NCBI GenBank assembly: GCA_000746765.1
Contig: JOSY01000011.1
Location: 27,200-91,199 of the forward strand
Reading direction: 5' to 3'
Length of the DNA stretch: 64,000 bases
Source of the DNA: Marine Group I thaumarchaeote SCGC AAA799-D11
Lineage (GTDB): Archaea > Thermoproteota > Nitrososphaeria > Nitrososphaerales > Nitrosopumilaceae
The notes beneath the pieces were generated by a model. That model searched no databases and was not told the DNA's origin. It was given only the letters and a program-made list of their open reading frames with translations. The position numbers and the translations under genes are program-made. Each line of letters opens with the position of its first letter. Position 1 is the stretch's first letter. Positions 1 through 9,360 of the stretch are shown piece after piece.

Positions 1-351
1 GAAGTAAAAAATGATTTAAAAAAATCAGCCATTGAACTATCTGGTGGTCAACAACAACGTCTCTGCATTGCAAGAGCACTTGCAATCCAGCCCGAAGTTT
101 TACTAATGGATGAGCCTGCATCTGCACTTGATCCTATTGCAACTCAAAAAATTGAAGAGACAATCACTGAACTCAAAAAAGAATATACCATAATTATTGT
201 TACACATAACATGCAACAAGCAGTTAGAGTTTCTGATTATACTGGATTCATGTATCTTGGAGATTTGGTAGAATTTAGAGAGACAAAGAAACTCTTTACA
301 GATCCTAAAAATGAATTAACTGCGAAATATGTTCAGGGTCAATTTGGATAA
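1..351 (+). CDS. pstB: Phosphate ABC transporter ATP-binding protein (5' truncated by window edge)
   Basis: Frame open from base 1; ABC signature [15 protein letters not shown], Walker [15 protein letters not shown]-loop VTHNMQQA; followed by phoU. Confidence 0.9.
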   Translation, partial: EVKNDLKKSAIELSGGQQQRLCIARALAIQPEVLLMDEPASALDPIATQKIEETITELKKEYTIIIVTHNMQQAVRVSDYTGFMYLGDLVEFRETKKLFTDPKNELTAKYVQGQFG

Positions 352-1010
352 TGGCTCGTTTAATTGATCCTTCTTTGCAAAAACTGTCCTACATCATGGC
401 AGAGATGGGGGATATGGTAATTGAATCCATATCTCTTGCAATAGATTCGTATCTTGATGGAACAAACACAATGGATAAGGTTCTTGCATTATCTGATTCT
501 ATTCGTTCAAAATACTATGAAGTCGAAGATTTGACCTTTGATATGTTATTAAAATTCCAACCAGTTGCTGATGACTTTAGATTAATTCGTTCATCAACTG
601 AAATATCTTATGCATTCTCTAGGTTTGGTAGATATGCATATGACATTACACAGGTACGTGACTTGTTTGGAGATGTCTCAGAATGTACAAACGCATCATT
701 AATTGAATCTACAAAAAAAGTAAAACACATGATTAAAGAAGCTGTGATGTCGTTTGCAGAACTTGATGTGAGAAAGGCAGTTAAAATACGTGAAGATGAA
801 AAAGTAATTGATCAAATCTACAAAGATAGACTTCCTAAACTCATTGAATCAAACAATACAAAATGTGCCCTTGCTGAAGCATTGCTTCTAAGATATCTGG
901 AAAGAATTGGTGATCATGCTGTGTTTATGAGCGATGCAATCAACTACATCGTTACTGGAAAACACCGTCCAAGTGAGGCTAGAATCGCATCTCACACAAA
1001 GTCTGATTAG
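351..1010 (+). CDS. phoU: PhoU-like phosphate uptake regulator
   Basis: 219 aa helical PhoU-like protein directly after pstB (1-nt overlap), ERIGDHAVFMSDAI motif. Confidence 0.85.
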   Translation: MARLIDPSLQKLSYIMAEMGDMVIESISLAIDSYLDGTNTMDKVLALSDSIRSKYYEVEDLTFDMLLKFQPVADDFRLIRSSTEISYAFSRFGRYAYDITQVRDLFGDVSECTNASLIESTKKVKHMIKEAVMSFAELDVRKAVKIREDEKVIDQIYKDRLPKLIESNNTKCALAEALLLRYLERIGDHAVFMSDAINYIVTGKHRPSEARIASHTKSD

Positions 1011-1056
1011 GCGTAACTTGGTTTTTATTCAAGCAGAAATTGGCTGAAATATCTTC

Positions 1057-2136
1057 ATGGAAATACTAGAACTAATCCAAGCTAATCTTCTTACTCCGAT
1101 AATTCTTTTCTTCTTGTTTGGAATTGTTGCAGCTCGAATAAAGTCTGACTTGAAAATTCCTGAAGCAATTTCGGAATTTTTACCAATCTATCTTTTAGCT
1201 GCAATTGGTCTTCATGGTGGAATAGAGATGCGAAACACTGGATTCGAAAACATGTTGATTCCAATGTTTGTTGCAATTGGATTGTCATTGTTGTTCACAT
1301 TAAACCATTATCAAATCCTTAGACGTTTAGGTAAATTCAATCTCTTTGATTCTTATGCACTTGCATCGACTTATGGTGCAGTGGGAGCGGTGCACTTTTC
1401 TGTTGGTTTATCATTTTTGAAAAACCAAGGAGTATCCTCTGAAGGATACATTGCAGCAATTCTTGCAGTGCTAGAACCCCTTGCATTCATCTTGGCAATA
1501 TTTATGACAAATATGGCCGTGGCAAAGCAGATCAAAGCAAAGAAACAGTCTTTTTCAGATGATGCTGCTGAAATTGACATTGGATTAAATCAAACAAAGA
1601 CAAAACTCTCCAAAGTTCTACATGAATCAATTACTGGAAAAGCAATCGTAATTCTACTTGGTAGTATTGTAATTGGCTATATCATCGGTAAGGATGGATT
1701 TGAGCCAATCAAGATTGTGTTTGATGATATGTTCACTGGTGCAATCGTGATTTTCATGATTGAAATGGGAATAATTGCAGGCCAAAGACTAGATGATATC
1801 AAAAAGGTAGGTGTCTTTCTTACTGCATTTGCCATAATTATTCCTCTGTTCAATGGAACCATTGGCGTTCTAGTCTCAACTGCACTAGGATTGAGTGTGG
1901 GTGGTGCAGTCATGTTTGGGTTACTTATGGCTAGTGCATCATTTATTGCAGCCCCTGCAGTTTTGCGTCATGCTATTCCTCAAGCAAAACCCAGCTTGTA
2001 TATCACATCAGCTTTAGGAATTACATTCCCATTTAACATCATAGTTACATTGCCAATTTTGTTTGCAATATCTACATTTGTTCATAATGGAGAAGGAGCG
2101 ATAGACTTATTCTATTTCATTACTGAGGGATTCTAA
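1057..2136 (+). CDS. SbtA-like sodium-dependent bicarbonate transporter family protein
   Basis: 359 aa polytopic membrane protein resembling the SbtA/DUF897 family (ARIKSDLKIPEAISEFLPIYLLAAIGLHGG), followed by a PII-like gene. Confidence 0.75.
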   Translation: MEILELIQANLLTPIILFFLFGIVAARIKSDLKIPEAISEFLPIYLLAAIGLHGGIEMRNTGFENMLIPMFVAIGLSLLFTLNHYQILRRLGKFNLFDSYALASTYGAVGAVHFSVGLSFLKNQGVSSEGYIAAILAVLEPLAFILAIFMTNMAVAKQIKAKKQSFSDDAAEIDIGLNQTKTKLSKVLHESITGKAIVILLGSIVIGYIIGKDGFEPIKIVFDDMFTGAIVIFMIEMGIIAGQRLDDIKKVGVFLTAFAIIIPLFNGTIGVLVSTALGLSVGGAVMFGLLMASASFIAAPAVLRHAIPQAKPSLYITSALGITFPFNIIVTLPILFAISTFVHNGEGAIDLFYFITEGF

Positions 2137-2438
2137 TGAAACTGTACAACGTTAAACTACTAACAATTACTTGTGAGATTTTAGCTCAAGAAAATATTAT
2201 TGAGATTCTAAAAAAACACGAAATCACTGGATACACTACCTATGAAGTTGATGGAAATGGTGCACGTGGATTACGTGGACAGGGATTAAAAAACGAAAAG
2301 AACATCAAGGTTGAGGTAATTATGAGAGAAGAAAAACTACAAGATGTTGTAGAAGAAATATCTAGAACACTATTTGCAAATTATGCAATTGTGCTTTATG
2401 TCACTGATGTTGGCGTACTGCGACCTGAAAAATTTTAA
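2136..2438 (+). CDS. PII-like signalling protein (SbtB-like)
   Basis: 100 aa, PII-like ferredoxin fold pattern with T-loop-like GNGARGLRGQG; overlaps stop/start of SbtA-like gene. Confidence 0.7.
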   Translation: MKLYNVKLLTITCEILAQENIIEILKKHEITGYTTYEVDGNGARGLRGQGLKNEKNIKVEVIMREEKLQDVVEEISRTLFANYAIVLYVTDVGVLRPEKF

Positions 2439-2734
2439 CAGCAAGAATCATCTGAACACAAAACTGGTATTTTTTTGCTTGCACTTGTAACGTTTGAAAT
2501 TAATTCTGATAACTGACTGCTTGAAATTGCATACATTGCTTTTTTCCCTTCATCTCTTGACTTTACAATTCCACATTTTTTGAGTGTCTTTAGATGGTGT
2601 GAAACTAGTGGTTGATCTTTTTTTAATTTTTCAACAAAATCATTAACACATAGTTCCTTGTTTTTTTGTAATAATTCTAAAATCTCAAACCTTGTATCGT
2701 CGCATATGCACTTTAAGAGACTGACTCCGTTCAT
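2435..2734 (-). CDS. arsR: ArsR family wHTH transcriptional regulator
   Basis: 99 aa wHTH (DQPLVSHHLKTLKKCGIVKSRDEGKKAMYAI), Cys motifs KCICDD and C-terminal CSDDSCC; divergent from arsC. Confidence 0.85.
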   Translation of the reverse strand: MNGVSLLKCICDDTRFEILELLQKNKELCVNDFVEKLKKDQPLVSHHLKTLKKCGIVKSRDEGKKAMYAISSSQLSELISNVTSASKKIPVLCSDDSCC

Positions 2735-2745
2735 ATCAATTTAGA

Positions 2746-2755
2746 TTTATATAAA
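2746..2755. promoter_or_regulatory. Palindromic TATA-like element TTTATATAAA in arsR/arsC divergent promoter
   Basis: Perfect 10-bp palindrome centred ~25 nt upstream of the arsC ATG, consistent with an archaeal leaderless promoter. Confidence 0.5.
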
Positions 2756-2774
2756 CTGCTATTTATGTGATGAT

Positions 2775-3173
2775 ATGGAAAATGTGCTGTTTGTGTGCGT
2801 AGAAAATGCAGGCAGAAGCCAGATGGCTGAAGCATTTTTTCGAAAATACGCTCCTGCAAAATATAATGTGATTAGTGCAGGAACTACTCCTTCATCTCGA
2901 CTCAACCCTACAGTTGTAGAAGTAATGAAAGAAGTTGGAATTGACATGACACAACAATCCCCAAAAACACTATCAAACGATATGATTGAAAATTCTTCTA
3001 AAACTATCAACATGGGGTGTATGGATAAAGAATCTTGTCCTGCGTTATTTGTAAAAGACGTACTTGATTGGAATATTTCAGATCCTAAAGAAAAATCAAT
3101 TGATGCTGTGCGAGAAATCCGTGATCAAATTTTAAAAGAAGTTTTACAACTTGTCCAATCCCTTGAGGAATGA
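2775..3173 (+). CDS. arsC: Arsenate reductase / low-MW protein tyrosine phosphatase family
   Basis: 132 aa, FVCVENAGRSQMAEAFFRKYA P-loop (CX5R), divergent from arsR. Confidence 0.85.
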   Translation: MENVLFVCVENAGRSQMAEAFFRKYAPAKYNVISAGTTPSSRLNPTVVEVMKEVGIDMTQQSPKTLSNDMIENSSKTINMGCMDKESCPALFVKDVLDWNISDPKEKSIDAVREIRDQILKEVLQLVQSLEE

Positions 3174-3859
3174 TTTTGGCTTATTCAAATTTACAGATAT
3201 TTACTGTAGAATTAATTGGAACATTCATTCTTGTTGTCTTTGCAACTGGTTCTATTGTTTATGACGCAGAATTTTTTGATGGACAATTGGGAATTCCATT
3301 TGCAGCAGTTGCACCATTTATTGCATTACTAATTGGTGTCTATTCTTTTGGAAAAATATCTCTTGCACATTTTAATCCTGCAGTAACTGTTGGGTATTAC
3401 ATAACAGGACATATTTCAAAAATTCAGATTCTGTATTATTTTGCAGCAGAAATTATTGGTGCATTATTAGGTTCTCTATTTGTTATGAAAGTTATTGGTG
3501 AGAAAGCAAATCTTGGAGCAAATGCCCCAAACTATGATTTTTCATTAGGATTAATTTTTCCAGTAGAAGTGTTGGCATCTGCAATGCTTATGGGTGTGAT
3601 CTTCTATGTAGTTTACACCAAGGGTTTGAGAGGGTTTAGTGGTGTTGCAATTGGAGGAATTGTTGGGTTGGATATTTTGTTTTTAGCATTTATCTCAGGC
3701 GCTTCTATGAATCCTGCAAGAGCACTTGCCCCTGCATTACTGTCTGGAGTATTGAGTGATTTGTGGCTATATTGGACTGCTCCTTTTGTTGGAACCATAA
3801 TTGTGGCTTTTCTATTTCGTGGCAAATTTCAAGCCCAAAGAGCCTCAAATTACGAATAA
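3170..3859 (+). CDS. MIP/aquaporin family channel
   Basis: 229 aa; two NPA-type motifs (HFNPAVTVGYY, SMNPARALAPAL); 4-nt ATGA overlap with arsC. Confidence 0.88.
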   Translation: MILAYSNLQIFTVELIGTFILVVFATGSIVYDAEFFDGQLGIPFAAVAPFIALLIGVYSFGKISLAHFNPAVTVGYYITGHISKIQILYYFAAEIIGALLGSLFVMKVIGEKANLGANAPNYDFSLGLIFPVEVLASAMLMGVIFYVVYTKGLRGFSGVAIGGIVGLDILFLAFISGASMNPARALAPALLSGVLSDLWLYWTAPFVGTIIVAFLFRGKFQAQRASNYE

Positions 3860-3884
3860 TAATGACCAAAATCACTATCAATTA

Positions 3885-5159
3885 TTGAGCAATTCCAAAC
3901 TATTCTCAGATGCCAAAAAAGTAACTCCTTTAGGAGTCAACAGTCCTGTTAGATACTTTGAGCCATACCCATTTTTCACCAAAAAAGCAAATGGCGCATA
4001 CCTTTGGGATGCTGACAATAGAAAACTAATCGATTTTTGTAATGGATATGGTGCATTGCTTTTAGGACACAGAAGAAAAGAGATCATTAATGCTGTCTCA
4101 AAACAACTAACCAAAGGAACTCTTTACTGTACTCCTACAGATGCAGAAACACAACTTGCAAAGCTAATCGTTGGAAATTTTCCATCAATTGAAAAAGTCC
4201 GATTGATGAACACTGGAGGTGAAGCTACAATGACTGCAATCCGATTAGCTCGTGGATTTACAAAAAAGAAAAAGATAATCAAATTTGAAGGGTGTTATCA
4301 TGGCGCTCATGATTCTGTTTTAGTCAAAGCTGGTTCAGGATCAGCTCATAATGGAATTTCAGTTTCTGATGGTGGATTGGATGAAGTATCAAAAAATACT
4401 TTGGTAGTTCAATACAACAACATTGAGGATTTACAAAAAACAATTCAAAAAAATAAAGACATTGCAGGAGTTATTGTTGAACCAATTCTTGCTAACATGG
4501 GCTTGATTTTACCTGAGAAAAACTTCTTGTCTGATTTGAGAAAAATTACTAAAGAAAACAACATTCCATTAATCTTTGATGAAGTAGTTACTGGATTCAG
4601 AGTTGCTCCCGGTGGTGCACAACAACACTTTGGAATAAAACCTGACCTAACTACTATGGCAAAAGCCTTGAGCAATGGATTTACCATCTCTGCAGTTGGG
4701 GGCAAAAAAGAGATAATGGATTTGCTTTCTCCCGGTGGCAAAGTCTATCAGGCAAGTACTTTTGCTGGTAATCCGATATCAGTAAGTGCTGCAATTGCAT
4801 CAATTAAGACCATAAACAAACTCAAAAACAAACTATACTCTAAACTTGAGAGATTCAACCTTCTATTCTCTACTGCACTTGATGACATGGCAACTGATAT
4901 GGGAATTCCTCACCAAATCAACTTTACAGCATCAATGCTCCAGATATTTTTTACAAACAAACCTGTCACAAACTATGAAACCTCAAAGAATGCAAATGCA
5001 AAGAAATTCCAAAAAATGTTCAAAACTCTACTCAAAAAGGGAGTCTTCATTGCACCTTCTCAATTTGAAGTAGTTTTCTTGTCTGATGCTCACACAGAAA
5101 ATGATCTAAATAAGACACTTGATGCATATCACTTAGCACTAAAATCGGTGAAAAATTGA
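3885..5159 (+). CDS. hemL: Glutamate-1-semialdehyde 2,1-aminomutase (start uncertain; longest ORF begins 3801)
   Basis: KVTPLGVNSPVRYFEPYPFF, NTGGEATMTAIRLAR, FEGCYHGAHD, FDEVVTGFR; TTG start at 3885 avoids overlap with the MIP gene. Confidence 0.9.
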   Translation: MSNSKLFSDAKKVTPLGVNSPVRYFEPYPFFTKKANGAYLWDADNRKLIDFCNGYGALLLGHRRKEIINAVSKQLTKGTLYCTPTDAETQLAKLIVGNFPSIEKVRLMNTGGEATMTAIRLARGFTKKKKIIKFEGCYHGAHDSVLVKAGSGSAHNGISVSDGGLDEVSKNTLVVQYNNIEDLQKTIQKNKDIAGVIVEPILANMGLILPEKNFLSDLRKITKENNIPLIFDEVVTGFRVAPGGAQQHFGIKPDLTTMAKALSNGFTISAVGGKKEIMDLLSPGGKVYQASTFAGNPISVSAAIASIKTINKLKNKLYSKLERFNLLFSTALDDMATDMGIPHQINFTASMLQIFFTNKPVTNYETSKNANAKKFQKMFKTLLKKGVFIAPSQFEVVFLSDAHTENDLNKTLDAYHLALKSVKN

Positions 5160-6091
5160 AGTATATTGTAGGAGCTCGAGGAAGTCAGTTATCTGTTGCA
5201 CAAACAAATCTGGTAATTGAGCAACTAAAAAAAGCAAACCCTGATGCAAAATACGAAATTAAAACAATTACAACAAAAGGTGATACTGATAGTAGACCAT
5301 TATTTACGATAGACCAAAAAGGAATTTTTGAAAAAGAGATTGACCGTGCAGTTGCCCAAAAAGAAGTTGATTTTGCAGTACATAGTCTAAAAGATGTTCC
5401 TTCAGAATTAGATGAAAATTTGACTCTAGCTTGCATTCCAAAAAGGGAGACTGTTAATGATGTGTTTATCTCACCTGATGGTTCTTCTCTTGATTCAATA
5501 AAATCCGGTTCTGTGATTGGTACAAGCTCGCTTCGTCGAGCAGTCCAAGTATCTAGGAAAAGGCCTGATGTTACAGTAAAACCGATTCGTGGAAATATTG
5601 AAACTAGAATCAAAAAAGCATCTGGAGAAAACTATGATGCAATAGTTCTTGCCAAGGCAGGAATTACTAGATTGGGTGTTGATGTAAAATACACAGAGCT
5701 GTCAACTGATGATTTTTCCCCTTCTCCTGGCCAAGGTGCAATAGCTATTGTTGCACGAGCAGATGATTCAGAAACAATTGAGATGCTAAAAAAAATTGAA
5801 GATTCTGATTCTCGTTTAGAGATAGAAGCAGAGCGTGCATTGTCTGACTTTGTTGATTCAGGATGTAGGTTTCCTGTTGGAGCATATGCAAAGTCTAATG
5901 GCACTGAGATGACTTTGACTGTAACAGCATTTTCTGTTGATGGAAAACAATCTCTCCACGTAAGTAAAACTGGAGATAAAAATAATCCAAAATCTCTTGG
6001 TCAAAGTGCAGGAGAAGAACTCCAAGAGAAAGGAGTAAATGATCTTGCATTAAATTGGAGGGAAAAAGTGGAGGAGTGGAATAAGACATGA
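5156..6091 (+). CDS. hemC: Porphobilinogen deaminase (hydroxymethylbilane synthase)
   Basis: GARGSQLSVAQTN, FAVHSLKDVPSEL, IGTSSLRRAVQ, DSGCRFPVGAYA. Confidence 0.95.
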   Translation: MKYIVGARGSQLSVAQTNLVIEQLKKANPDAKYEIKTITTKGDTDSRPLFTIDQKGIFEKEIDRAVAQKEVDFAVHSLKDVPSELDENLTLACIPKRETVNDVFISPDGSSLDSIKSGSVIGTSSLRRAVQVSRKRPDVTVKPIRGNIETRIKKASGENYDAIVLAKAGITRLGVDVKYTELSTDDFSPSPGQGAIAIVARADDSETIEMLKKIEDSDSRLEIEAERALSDFVDSGCRFPVGAYAKSNGTEMTLTVTAFSVDGKQSLHVSKTGDKNNPKSLGQSAGEELQEKGVNDLALNWREKVEEWNKT

Positions 6092-6828
6092 CAGGAAAAG
6101 TGTATCTTGTTGGAGCAGGACCTGGAGACAGCAAACTGATCACACTTCGTGCAGTTGAATTATTGCAAAAGGCAGATGTTGTATTGTATGATAGATTGGT
6201 AAGCAAAAAAATCATCTCAATGATTCCAAAAAAGACCGAAAAAGTCTATGTAGGTAGAGCAGTAGGTGATGATACTACTCATCAAAACACCACAAATGAC
6301 TTGATGGTAAAATATGCAAAATCAAAAAAGAATGTTGTTAGACTAAAGGGCGGAGATCCTATAATCTTTGGACGTGGTGGAGAAGAAGCTGAATTCCTCA
6401 AAGAAAACAAGGTAAAATATGAAATTGTTCCAGGTATTACTTCTGGAATTGGCTCTGCCACTTATGCTGGAATTCCACTTACTCATAGAAAACATGCATC
6501 ATCTGTAGTCTTTGTAACCGGTCATGAAGATCCTGAAAAGAAACAAGAGATTGTAAAATGGAAACGACTTGCAAAGTCAGTAGACACTATAGTTATCATG
6601 ATGGGATTATCTAGAATCAATATTATTTGTAAACAACTCATTGATGGTGGCATGGACAAAAAAACACCTGTTGCAGTAATTCAAAATGGAACTACTCCTA
6701 AACAAAAAATGATTAAAGGAAATGTCACAAACATTGCAAAAAAAGTCAAAGAAAATAAAATAACTCCTCCTGCTAATATCATAATTGGAAATGTCGTTGA
6801 TTTGTCAGAAACTATTGGGTGGAAATGA
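6088..6828 (+). CDS. cobA: Uroporphyrinogen-III C-methyltransferase (SUMT)
   Basis: VYLVGAGPGDSKLITLRAVELLQKADVVLYDRLV, RLKGGDPIIFGRGGEEAE. Confidence 0.95.
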   Translation: MTGKVYLVGAGPGDSKLITLRAVELLQKADVVLYDRLVSKKIISMIPKKTEKVYVGRAVGDDTTHQNTTNDLMVKYAKSKKNVVRLKGGDPIIFGRGGEEAEFLKENKVKYEIVPGITSGIGSATYAGIPLTHRKHASSVVFVTGHEDPEKKQEIVKWKRLAKSVDTIVIMMGLSRINIICKQLIDGGMDKKTPVAVIQNGTTPKQKMIKGNVTNIAKKVKENKITPPANIIIGNVVDLSETIGWK

Positions 6829-7631
6829 TGCTTGATGGAAAAACTATAGCAATCACTCGTTCACGTGATGATGCTGCAGAATTCATTTCTCTTGCAGAAC
6901 AAAACAATGCAACTCCAATAGCATTGCCAACAATTGAACTTGTCAGTAAGGGTGAAAAAATTGTTGATGAGTTTCTAGATTCTGTAAAAACTTACAATCC
7001 TGACTATTCTGTTTTTATGAGTTCAAAAGCCGTGAAATTGCTTTTTGATACTGCAAAAGAATCCGGAAAACTTGAAACCCTTCAATTAGCAATTGCAAAC
7101 ACAATTGTAATTTCAGTTGGCCCTAAAACTACTATTGCTCTTGAGGCACAAGGAATCAAAGTTAATCATCAGCCCGAAAAAATATTTTCTTCTGTTGGCG
7201 TTGGTGAATTGTTCACACAACTCAATGCAGTTGGCAAAAAAGTAATAGTTCCTAGAAGTGGTGCATCTACCCCATTTCTCAAAGAATTACTAAACAAAAT
7301 TGGAATTGATGTCTTTGAGATTCATCTGTATGATGTATGTGCATTCAGAGACACATCTCAATGGAATGGATTCAGGGAACTATTCTCACAAAACAAGGTG
7401 GATGGTGTAGTATTTACTAGCGCATCATCTGTTAGGGGGTTTTTTGAGATAATGACTAAAGATTATGATGAAAATAGTCTACTTGACAGTCTTTCCAAAC
7501 TTTCTGTAGTTTCTATTGGTCCCTTTACTTCAGATGAATTAAAGAAATTCAAAGTCAAAAACACTGTAGCTGAAGTTCATACTGTTGCTGGTGCATTTGA
7601 AGCAATGAAAAATACTCTTACCGTTGCATAA
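6819..7631 (+). CDS. hemD: Uroporphyrinogen-III synthase
   Basis: 270 aa HemD-like, ITRSRDDAAEF and VVFTSASSVRGFFEI; position after hemC/cobA. Confidence 0.88.
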   Translation: MEMMLDGKTIAITRSRDDAAEFISLAEQNNATPIALPTIELVSKGEKIVDEFLDSVKTYNPDYSVFMSSKAVKLLFDTAKESGKLETLQLAIANTIVISVGPKTTIALEAQGIKVNHQPEKIFSSVGVGELFTQLNAVGKKVIVPRSGASTPFLKELLNKIGIDVFEIHLYDVCAFRDTSQWNGFRELFSQNKVDGVVFTSASSVRGFFEIMTKDYDENSLLDSLSKLSVVSIGPFTSDELKKFKVKNTVAEVHTVAGAFEAMKNTLTVA

Positions 7632-7672
7632 TTGATGGTCAAACTCTAATACTTTGAAATCTTTTTCAAATC

Positions 7673-7849
7673 ATGGAATATGAAATCAAAAAGAAGATCC
7701 ATATCACCTGTCCTCATTGCGAAAAAGCAATAGAGACTGAAATTGAACTTGAGCTAGAAATCGAAGAGAAGAAAAAGAAAGACAAGAAAAAAGATAAGAA
7801 AAAAGACAAGAAAGAAAAGAAAAAATCAAAAAAGAAATCAAAAAAATAA
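7673..7849 (+). CDS. Small CPHC-motif, lysine-rich-tailed protein (58 aa)
   Basis: Read directly: MEYEIKKKIHITCPHCEKAIETEIELELEIEEKKKKDKKKDKKKDKKEKKKSKKKSKK*; below the ORF-track cutoff. Confidence 0.6.
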   Translation: MEYEIKKKIHITCPHCEKAIETEIELELEIEEKKKKDKKKDKKKDKKEKKKSKKKSKK

Positions 7850-7934
7850 TCTAAACCTGAAAACTTTAGCTCATCCTATTTAGCTCCGCCTATTTTTCCT
7901 CATGTATTTATAATATAACGGGGTTATTTTGCTC

Positions 7935-9335
7935 ATGGCAACTGAAAACCTTGACATGGATTATTCAAAATATGATTTTAAAGACTCTACAGAAATGTAT
8001 GTCCACCTTAGCAAGAAAGGCCTGACTAAGGAAACAGTAATTGGCATCAGCAAGATGAAAGATGAACCACAATGGATGCTTGATTTTAGACTACGTTCTT
8101 ATGAAATTTTTATGAAAAAACCAATGCCAACTTGGGGTGGAGATCTAAGTGTCATTGATTTTCAAAATATCTACTATTATGCAAAAGCATCTGAGAAGAC
8201 AGAAAAGAACTGGGATGATGTTCCAGAAGATGTCAAAAACACTTTTGACAAACTAGGAATTCCAGAAGCTGAAAAGAAATTCTTGGCAGGTGTCGGCGCA
8301 CAATACGAATCTGAGGTTGTATATCACAATCTAAGAGAAGACTTGCAAAAACAAGGTGTTCTCTTTTTGGATACCGACTCTGCTCTAAAAGAGCACCCTG
8401 AAATTTTCAAAAAGTATTTCGGAAAAGTTATCCCTCCAGAGGATAACAAATTTGCAGCACTAAACAGTGCAGTTTGGAGTGGTGGTTCATTCATCTATGT
8501 TCCACCTGGTGTCAAAGTTGACATGCCCCTTCAAGCATACTTTAGAATTAATGCTGAAAACATTGGTCAATTTGAAAGAACATTGATTATTGTAGATGAA
8601 GGTGCAGACGTACACTACATTGAAGGTTGTACTGCTCCTGTTTACTCTTCAGAGTCATTGCACTCTGCAGTTGTTGAACTAGTTGCACACAAAGATGCAC
8701 ATCTAAGATACACAACAATCCAAAACTGGAGTAACGATGTTTACAATCTCGTAACAAAACGAGCTTATGCATATGAAGGTGCAACAGTTGAATGGATTGA
8801 TGGAAATATTGGAAGCAAACTTACAATGAAATACCCTGGTGTCTATCTAATGGGTGAGCGTGCTTATGGTGAAACACTCTCTATTGCATTTGCAGGAAAG
8901 GGACAACACCAAGACACAGGTGCAAAAATGGTTCACTTGGCACCAAATACTACCTCTAAAATTACATCCAAATCCGTAAGTAGATTGGATGGACGTTCCA
9001 CTTACAGAGGATTGCTTAACGTAGCAAAAGGAGCTACTAACGTAAAATCTACTGTGAGATGTGATGCACTACTATTAGACGATACATCAAAAACTGATAC
9101 ATATCCATATATGGAAATCAATCAGGAAGATGCCACAATCACTCATGAAGCAACAGTTGGAAAAATTGGTGATGAACAAATCTTCTATCTTATGAGCAGA
9201 GGATTTTCTGAGGAAGAGGCATTGTCCTTAATTGTTAACGGTTTCATGGAACCATTTACCAAAGAACTTCCAATGGAGTACGCAGTCGAACTAAACAGAC
9301 TCATCAAACTAGAGATGGACGACTCTGTGGGATAA
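7935..9335 (+). CDS. sufB: Fe-S cluster assembly protein SufB
   Basis: [52 protein letters not shown]-like [11 protein letters not shown] at 7935 within the 7929 ORF. Confidence 0.95.
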   Translation: MATENLDMDYSKYDFKDSTEMYVHLSKKGLTKETVIGISKMKDEPQWMLDFRLRSYEIFMKKPMPTWGGDLSVIDFQNIYYYAKASEKTEKNWDDVPEDVKNTFDKLGIPEAEKKFLAGVGAQYESEVVYHNLREDLQKQGVLFLDTDSALKEHPEIFKKYFGKVIPPEDNKFAALNSAVWSGGSFIYVPPGVKVDMPLQAYFRINAENIGQFERTLIIVDEGADVHYIEGCTAPVYSSESLHSAVVELVAHKDAHLRYTTIQNWSNDVYNLVTKRAYAYEGATVEWIDGNIGSKLTMKYPGVYLMGERAYGETLSIAFAGKGQHQDTGAKMVHLAPNTTSKITSKSVSRLDGRSTYRGLLNVAKGATNVKSTVRCDALLLDDTSKTDTYPYMEINQEDATITHEATVGKIGDEQIFYLMSRGFSEEEALSLIVNGFMEPFTKELPMEYAVELNRLIKLEMDDSVG

Positions 9336-9360
9336 ACTCCCATTTTCATTTTGATTAAAC

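Noticed and set aside
1091-1288. Minus-strand ORF inside the SbtA-like gene, and the many similar antisense ORFs listed in the track
   Set aside because: Fully overlap strong sense-strand genes of recognised families and lack protein-like composition.
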